A DNA stretch of 64,000 nucleotides from Alteripontixanthobacter sp. GTDB lineage: Bacteria; Pseudomonadota; Alphaproteobacteria; Sphingomonadales; Sphingomonadaceae. Position numbers and translations under genes: made by a program. Under the pieces are notes generated by a model, which was given only the letters and a program-made list of their open reading frames with translations, had not been told where the DNA came from and searched no databases. Location: NCBI GenBank assembly GCA_039968605.1, contig JBDVPM010000008.1, positions 310,001-374,000 of the forward strand, written 5' to 3'. Of this stretch, positions 1-8,333 are shown piece by piece (the first letter of the stretch is position 1; each line of letters starts with the position of its first letter).

Positions 1-186
1 CCCCGGCGAGCGCGGCGCATCCATCCAATTGTCGTAAACGGGCTGCGTCACGACCGGCGGCGGTGCGGCGGTTGATGTTGGCATCGGCATGGCTACCGGC
101 GTTCGTGTCGTCTCGGGTTCAGGGGCCGGCGCGCAGCAGGCAACGATCAGAGTGGTCAGCGAAAGCGGGATGGCAGCGTATTTCAA
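1..186 (-). CDS. Putative lipoprotein, truncated by the window edge
   Basis: The first 62 residues of an exported protein run off the window edge. The N-terminus has a short basic start, a hydrophobic stretch and a lipobox-like I-V-A-C, so lipidation and outer- or inner-membrane anchoring are likely. A proline/threonine-rich linker follows. I chose the TTG start because a good Shine-Dalgarno (GGAGGA) lies 5-6 nt upstream. An in-frame ATG at 213 would add nine residues, including R-R, but has no clear ribosome site. The family is not recognised from this fragment. It is divergent from tlyA, with 54 bp between the two starts. Confidence 0.6.
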   Translation of the reverse strand, partial: MKYAAIPLSLTTLIVACCAPAPEPETTRTPVAMPMPTSTAAPPPVVTQPVYDNWMDAPRSPG

Positions 187-240
187 GGAATTCCTCCGGG
201 TGGTCTGCTTCATCAATGCGCGCTAACGCCTTTCGGGTCC

Positions 241-1020
241 ATGAGCACGAAATTACGCATAGACCAATTGCTCGTAGAGCGCGGGCTGGCCGAGAGCCGG
301 GCGCGGGCGCAGGCGCTGGTGATGGCCGGGCTGGTATTCTCCGGCGAGGCGAAACTGGCCAAGCCCGGCCAGCAGATTGCCGCCGACGCGCCGCTTGATG
401 TGCGCGGACGCGATCATCCCTGGGTGGGGCGAGGCGGGATCAAGCTGGCCCATGCGCTGGCAGCATTCGGTCTCGATCCGGCGGGCGCAATCGCGATGGA
501 TATCGGCAGTTCTACCGGCGGGTTTACCGATGTGCTGCTGCAGAACGGAGCTGCGCATGTGTTCGCGGTGGATTCGGGGACCAACCAGCTCGCCTGGAAA
601 CTGCGGCAGGATGACCGGGTGAGCGTGCTGGAGCAGACCAGTGCGCGCATCCTGACCGCCGAGCAGATCGACCGCCCATGCGATTGGGTGGTGTGCGATG
701 CCAGCTTCATCTCGCTGGCCAAGGTGCTGGAAGTTCCATTGGCGCTGGCCGCGCCCGATTGCCGTCTGGTCGCGCTGATCAAGCCGCAATTCGAAGTTGG
801 CCGTGACGAGGTGGGCAAGAAAGGCGTGGTAAGCGACCCCGTGCTGCATACGCGCGTATGCGACGAGGTGCGGGCATGGCTCGAAAGTGAGGGCTGGCAA
901 ATTCAGGGTATCGTCCAGAGCCCGATTACCGGACCGCAAGGCAATATCGAATTCCTGATTTCGGCATGGCGAGCGGCAGGCCAGTCGTCTGAAGGTGGGA
1001 CGGATGGGGGGCAGCCATGA
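241..1020 (+). CDS. tlyA: TlyA family rRNA (cytidine-2'-O)-methyltransferase
   Basis: 259 aa, full length for the TlyA/hemolysin-A family, which 2'-O-methylates cytidines in 16S and/or 23S rRNA using SAM. Residues 1-60 form an S4 RNA-binding domain. The rest is an FtsJ-like Rossmann methyltransferase. The SAM loop DIGSSTGGFTD spans about 87-97, and the expected K-D-K-E tetrad fits K68 (GGIKL), D153 (VCDASF), K181 (IKPQFE) and E237 (NIEFL). Members often read D-V-G-x-G-Q-L after the SAM loop. Here it is VDSGTNQL (110-117), a mild variant. The old name hemolysin does not imply a toxin. The ATG at 241 directly starts the S4 domain. Confidence 0.93.
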   Translation: MSTKLRIDQLLVERGLAESRARAQALVMAGLVFSGEAKLAKPGQQIAADAPLDVRGRDHPWVGRGGIKLAHALAAFGLDPAGAIAMDIGSSTGGFTDVLLQNGAAHVFAVDSGTNQLAWKLRQDDRVSVLEQTSARILTAEQIDRPCDWVVCDASFISLAKVLEVPLALAAPDCRLVALIKPQFEVGRDEVGKKGVVSDPVLHTRVCDEVRAWLESEGWQIQGIVQSPITGPQGNIEFLISAWRAAGQSSEGGTDGGQP

Positions 1021-1102
1021 TCGGGGCGTTGCGCGCGCCCGGCGGTTTCGCCATGACTGCTGGCGAAAGAATCGCCTTACTTCCAATTACAATGGAAACT
1101 GG

Positions 1103-1657
1103 ATGACGACCTTAGCTTCGCGCGCACAATTAAGAGCAAGTTTCCTGCGCTGGGCCCTGTTCGTGGTGCCCGCCGTTGTGTTGCTGGGGTTCCTGTCTGG
1201 GCGGCTGGCAGGCAGCGGAGCGGGCGATCCGTGGTTCGATTCGCTGATAAAGCCGGACATCTACCCGCCGCCGGTGTGGTTCGGAATTGTCTGGACCGTA
1301 CTCTACATCATGATGGGCCTGGCATTGGCGCTGGTATGTGCCGCCTGGGGCGCACGGGGGCGCAAGGCTGCAATTATCGCTTTTGCGGTGCAGTTCGTTT
1401 TCAACCTGACCTGGTCCCCGATGTTCTTCGGCGCGCATCAGATCACCAATGCGCTGATCGTGATCGTGCTGCTGGACATCGCGCTGATTGCCACGATCGT
1501 GCTGTTCTGGCGGGTGCGGCGGCTGGCTGCGTGGCTGCTGGTGCCCTATCTCGCTTGGACGATCTTCGCCACGGCACTGAATTACGAGTTCCTGCGGCTG
1601 AACCCCGATGCCGATGGGCGAGAGCAGAACAATGCCGTGCAGCGGATCGAAATCTAG
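1103..1657 (+). CDS. tspO: TspO/MBR family protein
   Basis: 184 aa, with five predicted membrane helices and the aromatic-rich TspO/peripheral benzodiazepine receptor pattern: W-F-x-x-L-x-K-P near residue 45, then P-P-x-W-F-G-I-V-W, and N-L-T-W-S-P with F-F-G in the third and fourth helices. TspO proteins bind tetrapyrroles. In Rhodobacter they modulate pigment genes, and elsewhere they act in stress responses. The ATG at 1103 gives a normal N-terminus; longer in-frame starts upstream add arginine-rich sequence with no family match. The gene stands alone, 82 bp after tlyA. A carotenoid oxygenase lies elsewhere in the window, but a functional link is only inference. Confidence 0.9.
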   Translation: MTTLASRAQLRASFLRWALFVVPAVVLLGFLSGRLAGSGAGDPWFDSLIKPDIYPPPVWFGIVWTVLYIMMGLALALVCAAWGARGRKAAIIAFAVQFVFNLTWSPMFFGAHQITNALIVIVLLDIALIATIVLFWRVRRLAAWLLVPYLAWTIFATALNYEFLRLNPDADGREQNNAVQRIEI

Positions 1658-1736
1658 CGGCTGAATTTGCCGGCACGCCCAGCGCTCGGCCGAACTCGCG
1701 CTTTACATCCGGGGCCGGCCTGCCCAAATAAGCGTC

Positions 1737-1985
1737 ATGCAAAGCCAGAACCCCCGCATCGCCGACTTCGTCAAGCTCGCCAACAGCGCGGCAGGCACGT
1801 TTGCGGGCATGACCCGCGAAGCCCGCGAAAGCGCGCGCGAGCGGGTGAAGGAAGCGATGGGCGGCATGGATTTCGTCAGCCGCGAGGAATTCGACACGGT
1901 CAAGGCGATGGCCGCCAAGGCGCGCGAAGAAAACGAGCAACTGGCGCAGCGGATCGCTGCGCTCGAAGCCAAGGCGGGCAGCTGA
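1737..1985 (+). CDS. ubiK: UbiK-type accessory factor for ubiquinone synthesis (BMFP domain)
   Basis: 82 aa, matching the BMFP/YqiC (UbiK) family in length and layout. An amphipathic N-terminal half (about residues 5-45, including the ANSAAGTFAGM stretch) is followed by a C-terminal trimeric coiled coil with heptad leucines and glutamates (about 50-80). In E. coli UbiK works with UbiJ in the soluble ubiquinone-biosynthesis complex. Related proteins promote membrane fusion in vitro. Ubiquinone would feed the cytochrome chain encoded at the right end of the window. The gene is monocistronic, between tspO and a small unknown gene. Confidence 0.88.
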   Translation: MQSQNPRIADFVKLANSAAGTFAGMTREARESARERVKEAMGGMDFVSREEFDTVKAMAAKAREENEQLAQRIAALEAKAGS

Positions 1986-2054
1986 CTTAAACTTTCCTGT
2001 GTTCGGCACCAGTGCCGGGCGCTGTGCGTTGGGTAGCCGAAAGGCAATTCCGCA

Positions 2055-2288
2055 ATGCTCACACAACTCGACCCCCCGATACCTCTCCACGTGCTGGGTA
2101 AGGGGGATGGCTATGCACTTGCCGTAATCGATTACGGGCAGGAACATAATCTTCTTTGGGTTACCGCCATCGATGAGACTGGCGAGATCTGGTGCGCTCC
2201 CAATCCGCAGGTACGGATGCAAAAGAACTGGTCGATGGGGCGCAACGAAAGCAGCACCGTCGCCGAATCGAAAGAGAGCTTGGCTTAA
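2055..2288 (+). CDS. Small conserved-looking protein of unknown function
   Basis: 77 aa with no recognised domain, signal peptide or membrane segment. The first 60 residues look like a compact beta-rich fold (alternating hydrophobics in VLGKGDGYALAVIDYG and HNLLWVTAIDETGEIW). The tail is polar and probably disordered. The codon use matches the neighbouring genes and the gene ends 28 bp before recO, so it is probably real and may be co-transcribed with recO and leuB. The function is unknown. Confidence 0.65.
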   Translation: MLTQLDPPIPLHVLGKGDGYALAVIDYGQEHNLLWVTAIDETGEIWCAPNPQVRMQKNWSMGRNESSTVAESKESLA

Positions 2289-2316
2289 CCGCACGGCGCG
2301 CCTTAAGCCCACCGCG

Positions 2317-2943
2317 ATGCATTTGCGCGCCCCTGCCATCCTGCTTTCCGCTCGTCCCCACGGCGAAACGGCGGTTATCGCGCGGCTGTTGACCGAGGAA
2401 TACGGGCTGCTGGCGGGCTACGTCGCGGGCGGACGAGGGCGTAACTTGCGCCCGGTGGTCATCCCGGGAAATCTCGTGGAGGCAGAGCTGCGTGCCAAAT
2501 CGGACAGCCAGCTGCCATTCGCGCGGCTGGAATTGGCCGAGAGCCGGGGGCCGTGGCTGAGTGAGCCATTGCCCGCCGCCGCAATCGGCTGGGTCACTGC
2601 GCTGACCGCCACGATCCTGCCCGAACGCAATAGCTACCCACCGCTGTTTTCCGCCCTGTCCGGCTTGCTGGCAGCGATTTGTAGCGCCGGTTCTGCCCGC
2701 GACTGGGCGGGCGCTCTGGTGGCTTACGAGGTGCTGCTGCTGCGCGAACTCGGTTATGGCAGCGAAAACAGAGGTGAGGCGCGAAGGCCCGCGCCCTGTG
2801 CATCGCTCGAAGAAATCATGGCGCAGTTCGACCGTCTGGCCAAGCCTCTGCAACGCTACCTGCTTGCCGACCGGCGCGGCGATGTTATGGCGGCGCGCGC
2901 GCTGTTGGGGGCGCGATTGCAACGCATGGCCGGGACGGACTGA
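2317..2943 (+). CDS. recO: DNA repair protein RecO
   Basis: 208 aa. RecO binds RecR and SSB-coated DNA and helps load RecA at gaps in the RecF pathway. The N-terminus matches the RecO OB-fold opening: [12 protein letters not shown]-x-x-V-I-A-R-L-L, then the G-L-L-A-G-Y-V-x-G-G-R-G region. The helical C-terminal domain follows. The protein is shorter than the roughly 240 residues of E. coli RecO and shows no complete zinc-binding cysteine set. The ATG at 2317 starts just before the OB fold; longer in-frame starts overlap the upstream small gene. leuB follows 5 bp after the stop. Confidence 0.9.
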   Translation: MHLRAPAILLSARPHGETAVIARLLTEEYGLLAGYVAGGRGRNLRPVVIPGNLVEAELRAKSDSQLPFARLELAESRGPWLSEPLPAAAIGWVTALTATILPERNSYPPLFSALSGLLAAICSAGSARDWAGALVAYEVLLLRELGYGSENRGEARRPAPCASLEEIMAQFDRLAKPLQRYLLADRRGDVMAARALLGARLQRMAGTD

Positions 2944-2948
2944 CTGAT

Positions 2949-4007
2949 ATGAAAATCGCGCTATTGCCCGGTGACGGCATCGGCCCCGAAGTCATCGCAC
3001 AGGCTGTCCGCGTGCTGAACGCTCTGCGCTTGCCGCAGGTCACCCTGTGGGAAGGCGATGTCGGCGGTATAGCCTATCAGCGCCACGGCCATCCGCTGCC
3101 GCAAGAAACGCTCAAGATGGCGCGCAATGCCGATGCCGTGCTGTTCGGCGCGGTGGGCGACCCCGAATGCGACGACCTGGCGCGCGAATTGCGGCCCGAA
3201 CAGGCGATTCTGGGTCTGCGCAGGGAGCTCGACCTGTTTGCCAATTTGCGTCCGGCAACGATGTTTGCAGGGCTGGAGGAACTTTCCGCGCTGAAGCCCG
3301 AAATCGCGCGCGAGATCGATTTGCTGATCGTGCGCGAGCTGACCGGCGATGTGTATTTCGGCGATAAGGGCGAACGCACGCTGGATGACGGACAGCGGCA
3401 GGGCTGGGACATGATGGCCTATGCTCAGGACGAAGTCCGGCGCATCGCCCATGCCGGTTTCCAGGCGGCGCGCACCCGCAATCACCGCCTGACCAGCGTG
3501 GACAAGGCCAACGTGCTCGAAACCAGCCGCATCTGGCGCGAAACGGTGATCGAGGTGGCAGCCGATTATCCCGATGTTACGCTGGACCACCTCTATGTCG
3601 ACAATGCCGCAATGCAGCTGGTCCGTGCGCCGGGGCAATTCGATGTGGTGGTAACGGGCAATCTGTTCGGCGATATCCTGTCCGATCTGGCCAGCATGTG
3701 CGTCGGCTCGATCGGCCTGCTCGCCAGCGCCAGCCTGGGTGATCGCAAGACCGAACACGGCACTTTCGGCCTGTACGAGCCGATCCACGGTAGCGCGCCC
3801 GATATTGCCGGGCAGGGCAAGGCGAATCCGATGGCCACGATCCTGTCCGCCGCAATGATGCTGCGCCATTCCTTTGGCCGGGAAGCGGAGGCTGCGCGGA
3901 TCGAAAGCGCAGTTTCGGCGGCGCTGGCGGACGGAATTCGGGGCGGCGACCTCGGCGGAAATCTGGGGTGCGGGGCGATTGGCGATGCGGTGCTCGAACG
4001 CCTGTAA
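2949..4007 (+). CDS. leuB: 3-isopropylmalate dehydrogenase
   Basis: 352 aa, full length. It oxidatively decarboxylates 3-isopropylmalate with NAD+ in leucine synthesis and acts in the cytosol. Visible family features are GDGIGPEV at residues 8-15, the E-L-T-G-D-V-Y-F-G substrate region, and the isocitrate/isopropylmalate dehydrogenase signature starting at N238 ([10 protein letters not shown]), which carries the metal-binding aspartates. The NAD-binding loop [15 protein letters not shown] is intact. It follows recO by 5 bp and precedes the glycosyltransferase gene by 3 bp, so the three are probably one transcription unit. leuA, leuC and leuD are not in the window. Confidence 0.97.
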   Translation: MKIALLPGDGIGPEVIAQAVRVLNALRLPQVTLWEGDVGGIAYQRHGHPLPQETLKMARNADAVLFGAVGDPECDDLARELRPEQAILGLRRELDLFANLRPATMFAGLEELSALKPEIAREIDLLIVRELTGDVYFGDKGERTLDDGQRQGWDMMAYAQDEVRRIAHAGFQAARTRNHRLTSVDKANVLETSRIWRETVIEVAADYPDVTLDHLYVDNAAMQLVRAPGQFDVVVTGNLFGDILSDLASMCVGSIGLLASASLGDRKTEHGTFGLYEPIHGSAPDIAGQGKANPMATILSAAMMLRHSFGREAEAARIESAVSAALADGIRGGDLGGNLGCGAIGDAVLERL

Positions 4008-4010
4008 GCC

Positions 4011-5111
4011 ATGCTGAAACTGGCCGTCATCCTTCCCACACTGGACGAGCGCGGCAATCTGGCCCCGCTGGTCCAGCGGATCGATGCGGCACTGACTCCA
4101 GCGCTCGGCCCCGACGGGTGGGAAGCGATCTTCGTCGACGATAACAGCGCGGATGGCACGGCCGAAGAAGCGCGCAAGCTGGCGCTGGGCGATGGCCGGA
4201 TTCGGGTGATCCACCGCATCGGGCGGCGCGGCCTGGCGTCTGCTGCGATAGAGGGTATTTGCGCCACTGCTGCGCCTTATTCAGTGGTGATGGATGCCGA
4301 TCACCAGCACGATCCGGTGCTGATCCCGGCGATGCTGGAGGCTGTGGATAGTGGCGGCGCCGACATCGCGGTGGGCTCGCGCTTTGTCGATGGCGGCAGC
4401 GCTGCAGGGCTGGCCGATTCGCAGCGGGAGCGCGGCTCGCATCTCGCCAACCGGCTGGCGAAACGTATCACCGGGGTAGAGCTGACCGATCCGATGAGCG
4501 GGTTTTTCCTGACCCGCGCGGCCACGGTCCGGGCCTTGGCGCCGAAGCTGTCCGGCATCGGCTTCAAGCTGCTGCTGGAGATTTTGTCCACGTCACCCGA
4601 AAGGCTGCGCGTGCGTGAATTGCCGCTGCTGTTTGCCAAACGGCGAGCAGGGCACAGCAAGCTCGACCGGGCGATCGCGTTCGAGTTTCTGGTCGGGCTT
4701 TACGACCGCACGCTGGGCCGGATCGTGCCGACCCGCTTCGCCCTGTTCGGTACGGTCGGCGCGCTGGGCGTGATCATTCATTTCGCGGTTTTGGCCGCGC
4801 TGTTCCCCGGCAAGACCGCGACATTCTGGAAGGCGCAGGCGCTCGCCACCTTCGCTGCGATGAGCTTTAACTTCTGGCTCAACAATTGGCTGACCTACCG
4901 CGACCAGCGGTTGAAAGGCGCGGCTGCCATGCTGCGCGGCTGGATCGGCTTTTGCGCGACCTGCGCAGTCGGCGCACTGGCGAATGTGGCAGTGGCAACA
5001 TTGCTGGAAGCGCGCGGCATCCCCTGGTTCCTGGCGGCGGGTGCAGGGATCTTGGTCGGCTCGGTATGGAATTACGCTTTGTCGAGCCGGTTTGTCTGGG
5101 GCAGGTATTAA
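4011..5111 (+). CDS. Family 2 glycosyltransferase (DPM1-like) fused to a GtrA membrane domain
   Basis: 366 aa. Residues 1-225 are a GT-A glycosyltransferase of the dolichyl-phosphate mannose synthase type, with a DDNSADGT motif (43-50) and a D-A-D metal motif at 94-96. Residues 240-366 are a GtrA-type domain with about four membrane helices. Such enzymes transfer a hexose from a nucleotide sugar to polyprenyl phosphate. The GtrA part anchors the enzyme and may help move the lipid-linked sugar across the membrane. The gene converges, 20 bp apart, on a PMT-type transferase that could use the product. Sugar identity (mannose or another hexose) cannot be read from the sequence. Confidence 0.88.
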   Translation: MLKLAVILPTLDERGNLAPLVQRIDAALTPALGPDGWEAIFVDDNSADGTAEEARKLALGDGRIRVIHRIGRRGLASAAIEGICATAAPYSVVMDADHQHDPVLIPAMLEAVDSGGADIAVGSRFVDGGSAAGLADSQRERGSHLANRLAKRITGVELTDPMSGFFLTRAATVRALAPKLSGIGFKLLLEILSTSPERLRVRELPLLFAKRRAGHSKLDRAIAFEFLVGLYDRTLGRIVPTRFALFGTVGALGVIIHFAVLAALFPGKTATFWKAQALATFAAMSFNFWLNNWLTYRDQRLKGAAAMLRGWIGFCATCAVGALANVAVATLLEARGIPWFLAAGAGILVGSVWNYALSSRFVWGRY

Positions 5112-5131
5112 GCCGATATTGCTCTAATTGC

Positions 5132-6412
5132 CTACCGCCAGCTATCCAGCCACATCCATTCGGCATAGGCTTGCTCGCCCTCCAGCGGGGCGGCGCTGAG
5201 GATTGGGTAGAACCAAGCGAATATACCGACGCTCCCCGCCAACACGGCGAGCGAGCCCCAGCGCCAACGCCCGCCGCGCCGCCAGATCTCGTCCAGCGCC
5301 AACGCTAGGGCGGCGAGCAGGAAGCAGCTGGGTAGCAGATAATGATAATAGAACTGGATCGGCTTGGCCGCGACGATCCACATGCCTAGGCTGACCACAT
5401 ACAGCACCAGCACAGCCCAGCAATCGGTACGTCCGCGCCATATGCCCGCCCATGCGGCCCACGCCATCGCGGGCAGGCCAAGCAACATGGTCAGCGGATT
5501 GCCGATCAACAGCACCCCGCGCTGCGCCCCATCGGCAAGTTCGTAAAGATACCAGATCGCCCGGTGGTTGAGCATCCATTGCAGCCACTGGCTCTGATAG
5601 GGATGCGGGGTGACCACGCTGCCCTGCAGGTCGATGATCTCGCGGTGCAGCGCGATCAGCCCGCTTTGTCCAAGCGGACTGCCATCGGCGAAATACATCG
5701 GCACGAAGGTCAGCGCGTAAACCGCCAGCGGAACGATGCCGAGCCAAACGAACGCCTCGGCCAGTGAGACCCCCGGCACTGGCGCGCCGCGTTTGCTGAG
5801 GAAGGGCCGCCGCCGATGGGCCAGCACGCGCGCCACGAAAAAGGCGATCCCCGGTAACATTGCCAGCGGGACCGCGTTCCACTTGCTCGCCATCGCGCAG
5901 CCCAGCGCGATACCCGCCGCCGCCAGCCGCCAACGGCCATTCTCCGCTTCCCGCACTGCCGCCGCGCATTGCCACAAGGCTGTCAGCAGGAAGGCCAGCA
6001 TGAAGATATCCAGCATCGCGATGCGCGCATGGACGAAGATAAGAAAGCCGCTCGCAAGCAGGATGCCGAACGCGATCGCGGCGAAGCTCTGCCTGCTGGC
6101 AAACCACATCGCGCGCATCCCGGCGAAAATGGCGAGCGCACCGAACAGCGAGGGAAATACGCGCCATCCCAGCGGTCCGTCACCGAACAAGGTGATCCCC
6201 GCCGCGATGATCAGCTTGCCCAGCATCGGATGTTCGCGGTTGGGATAGCCGTCCAGCGCCAGCAGGTCGCGCGCGGCGGGCAGATAATGGACCTCGTCGA
6301 AATACGGCGCGCCGGGGATGGTCAGCCGGATCAGCGTGAGCACCCAGAAAATTGCGGCGATGGTGATGCACCATCGGATCGGATCGCTGGGCTGGGGGTG
6401 CGCGCTGCTCAT
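5132..6412 (-). CDS. PMT-family (GT39) glycosyltransferase, multi-spanning membrane protein
   Basis: 426 aa with about ten membrane helices. The first extracytoplasmic loop has PYFDEVHYLP (about 37-46), whose D39-E40 pair is the catalytic acidic motif of protein O-mannosyltransferases and ArnT-like GT-C enzymes. These use polyprenyl-phosphate sugars on the periplasmic side. The adjacent convergent GT2-GtrA enzyme is a plausible source of donor. The acceptor (secreted protein, lipid A or another glycan) is unknown. The ATG at 6412 is preferred: upstream extension to 6586 is arginine-rich and would overlap metZ on the other strand. metZ is divergent, 81 bp away. Confidence 0.85.
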   Translation of the reverse strand: MSSAHPQPSDPIRWCITIAAIFWVLTLIRLTIPGAPYFDEVHYLPAARDLLALDGYPNREHPMLGKLIIAAGITLFGDGPLGWRVFPSLFGALAIFAGMRAMWFASRQSFAAIAFGILLASGFLIFVHARIAMLDIFMLAFLLTALWQCAAAVREAENGRWRLAAAGIALGCAMASKWNAVPLAMLPGIAFFVARVLAHRRRPFLSKRGAPVPGVSLAEAFVWLGIVPLAVYALTFVPMYFADGSPLGQSGLIALHREIIDLQGSVVTPHPYQSQWLQWMLNHRAIWYLYELADGAQRGVLLIGNPLTMLLGLPAMAWAAWAGIWRGRTDCWAVLVLYVVSLGMWIVAAKPIQFYYHYLLPSCFLLAALALALDEIWRRGGRWRWGSLAVLAGSVGIFAWFYPILSAAPLEGEQAYAEWMWLDSWR

Positions 6413-6470
6413 CGCGCGCGGCCTTACGGTTTGCGTGGCGGCAGGACAAGCACGCCTTGCCTCCGATGGG

Positions 6471-6486
6471 CGGCCTATATAGGCCG
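6471..6486. promoter_or_regulatory. 16-bp perfect palindrome in front of metZ
   Basis: CGGCCTATATAGGCCG is its own reverse complement and ends 7 nt before the metZ ATG. It contains a TATAGG/TATATA -10-like hexamer on each strand. If that is the metZ -10 box, the transcript would start almost at the ATG and be leaderless, which agrees with the absence of a Shine-Dalgarno there. It could equally be an operator in the 81-bp gap between metZ and the divergent mannosyltransferase gene. No SAM-riboswitch consensus was recognised in this gap. Confidence 0.5.
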
Positions 6487-6493
6487 ACCCGAT

Positions 6494-7711
6494 ATGAAAA
6501 AGACTACCGGAATAGATCGCTCGATAACGCGCAATTGGCGGCCGGCGACGCAGGCCGTGCGCGGCGGCACCTGGCGCAGTGAGCATGGCGAGACGAGCGA
6601 GGCGCTGTTTCTCACCAGCGGCTATACTTACGACGACGCTGCCACCGTTGCCGCGCGGTTCGCCGGTGACGATCCGGGCATGACCTATTCGCGGTTGCAG
6701 AACCCCACCGTGGCCATGCTGGAAGAGCGCATTGCCTTGATGGAGGGCGCGGAGGCCTGCCGCGCGCAGGCCAGCGGGATGGCGGCGATGACGGCGGCAC
6801 TGCTGTCCCAGCTATCGGCGGGCGATCACTGCGTGGCGGCGCGGGCAGCGTTCGGCAGCTGCCGCTGGCTGGTCGATCACCTGCTACCGCGTTTCGGGAT
6901 CGAGACGAGCGTGATCGACAGCGCTGACGACGCTGCATGGGAGGCTGCAATCCGGCCCAATACCAAGGTGTTCTTTTTCGAAACTCCCGCCAATCCCACG
7001 CTCGATATCGTCGACCTCAAACTGGTCTGCGATCTGGCCAGGGCGCATGGCATCGTGACGGTGGTAGACAACGCCTTCTGCTCCCCCGCATTGCAGCGTC
7101 CGATGGAATTCGGTGCGGATGTGGTGGCCTATAGCGCGACAAAGTTGATGGACGGGCAGGGGAGGGTACTCGCCGGGGCGGTCTGCGGGAGCGAAGAGTT
7201 CATCAACGAAACTCTGCTGCCTTTCCAGCGCAATACCGGCCCGAATCTCGCTCCATTCAATGCCTGGGTGGTGCATAAGGGGCTGGAAACACTTGGCCTG
7301 CGCGCGCATCAGCAAAGCAGTAACGCGCTCAAACTGGGTGAGTTCATGGAGCACCGCATCCAGAAGAATGGCGGCGTGATGCTGCATCCCGGCCTTGCCA
7401 GCCATCCGCGGCACGAACTGGCGATGCGGCAAATGGATGCCTGCGGGCCAATCTTCAGCTTCACCGTGAAGGGCCGCGAGCAGGCCCATGCCATCCTCGA
7501 TGCACTGGAACTGATCGATATCTCCAACAATATCGGCGATGCGCGCAGTCTGATGTGTCACCCAGCCAGCACCACTCACGCCGCAATGGGTGAGGATGCG
7601 CGCGAGGAAATGGGTGTGGTCGAAGGCATGCTGCGCATCAATGTCGGGCTGGAAGATGCAGACGACATAATCGAGGATATGGACCGCGCGCTGACCGCAG
7701 CGGGACTTTAG
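6494..7711 (+). CDS. metZ: O-succinylhomoserine sulfhydrylase
   Basis: 405 aa, a PLP enzyme of the Cys/Met metabolism family. It makes homocysteine from O-succinylhomoserine and sulfide. The PLP lysine is K217 in YSATKLMDGQG. The PLP-phosphate region with G-M-A-A-M around residue 95 and the conserved F-F-E-T-P-A-N-P-T segment near 157-166 are intact. The MDGQG context and the T-Y-S-R-L-Q-N-P-T region resemble MetZ more than cystathionine gamma-synthase, but family members are close. The ATG at 6494 was chosen because the family-like N-terminus begins there. Ten bp later a disulfide-isomerase-like gene follows. Confidence 0.9.
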   Translation: MKKTTGIDRSITRNWRPATQAVRGGTWRSEHGETSEALFLTSGYTYDDAATVAARFAGDDPGMTYSRLQNPTVAMLEERIALMEGAEACRAQASGMAAMTAALLSQLSAGDHCVAARAAFGSCRWLVDHLLPRFGIETSVIDSADDAAWEAAIRPNTKVFFFETPANPTLDIVDLKLVCDLARAHGIVTVVDNAFCSPALQRPMEFGADVVAYSATKLMDGQGRVLAGAVCGSEEFINETLLPFQRNTGPNLAPFNAWVVHKGLETLGLRAHQQSSNALKLGEFMEHRIQKNGGVMLHPGLASHPRHELAMRQMDACGPIFSFTVKGREQAHAILDALELIDISNNIGDARSLMCHPASTTHAAMGEDAREEMGVVEGMLRINVGLEDADDIIEDMDRALTAAGL

Positions 7712-7721
7712 GAGAAACGAT

Positions 7722-8333
7722 TTGTCCAAGACCGTAGAGCTGCTGTTCGATTTCGTCAGCCCGAACGCCTATCTGATCTGGCAGCCCTTGCGGCAGTTGG
7801 CGAAGGATCACGGAGCGGCGCTGGAGATTACTCCGGTTTTCCTGGGCGGCATGCACAAGCTGACCGGCAATGCCCCGCCGATGATCCGCGATGCGGAGGT
7901 CAAGGGCAAGAACGCTTACGCGATGCTGGAAATGAACCGCTTCATCGCCAGGCACGGACTGAACAAGTTTACGATGAACGCGAAATTTCCGTTCAATTCG
8001 GTAACGCTGCAACGCCTGCTGGTGGCCGCTACGCCTGCCGAGCGGGAGCAGGTCGCCGGATTGCTGCTGGCGCAGATTTGGGAAGAAGGGCTCGATCCGA
8101 CCGACCCCGAAGCGATCGGCGGCGCGTTGGATGATGGCGGTTTCGATGCACAGCGCCTGCTCGCCGCAACGCAGGATCCGGCAGTAAAGCAGCAATTGAT
8201 GGACAATACTTCCGCCGCGATAGAGCGCGGGGCGTTCGGTATTCCCACAATATACGTGAGCGCCAATGGACAAACCGAGATGTTCTTCGGTAAGGAACGT
8301 CTTGGACAGATTGAGGAATTACTGGGGGGCTGA
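7722..8333 (+). CDS. 2-hydroxychromene-2-carboxylate isomerase / kappa-GST-like protein
   Basis: 203 aa with the DsbA-like thioredoxin fold of HCCA isomerases and kappa-class glutathione transferases. The N-terminus F-D-F-V-S-P-N-A-Y puts the catalytic-type serine at S13. The C-terminal half has the family pattern G-A-F-G-I-P-T-I-Y-V before the final F-F-G-K-E-R-L helix. True HCCA isomerases act in naphthalene degradation, but no such pathway is visible here, so a general glutathione-dependent role is as likely. It starts at TTG with GGAGAAA upstream, 10 bp after metZ, and ends directly against the next gene (TGA then GTG). Confidence 0.85.
   Translation: MSKTVELLFDFVSPNAYLIWQPLRQLAKDHGAALEITPVFLGGMHKLTGNAPPMIRDAEVKGKNAYAMLEMNRFIARHGLNKFTMNAKFPFNSVTLQRLLVAATPAEREQVAGLLLAQIWEEGLDPTDPEAIGGALDDGGFDAQRLLAATQDPAVKQQLMDNTSAAIERGAFGIPTIYVSANGQTEMFFGKERLGQIEELLGG

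Noticed and set aside
5969-6493. A 175-residue upstream extension of metZ
   Set aside because: It lies opposite the mannosyltransferase gene, and the MetZ family start fits the ATG at 6494.
6413-6493. A SAM-II type riboswitch in front of metZ
   Set aside because: Such elements often precede metZ in alphaproteobacteria, but no pseudoknot consensus or conserved loop was found in these 81 bp; only a short imperfect GGCAGG/CCTTGCC pairing and the palindrome.
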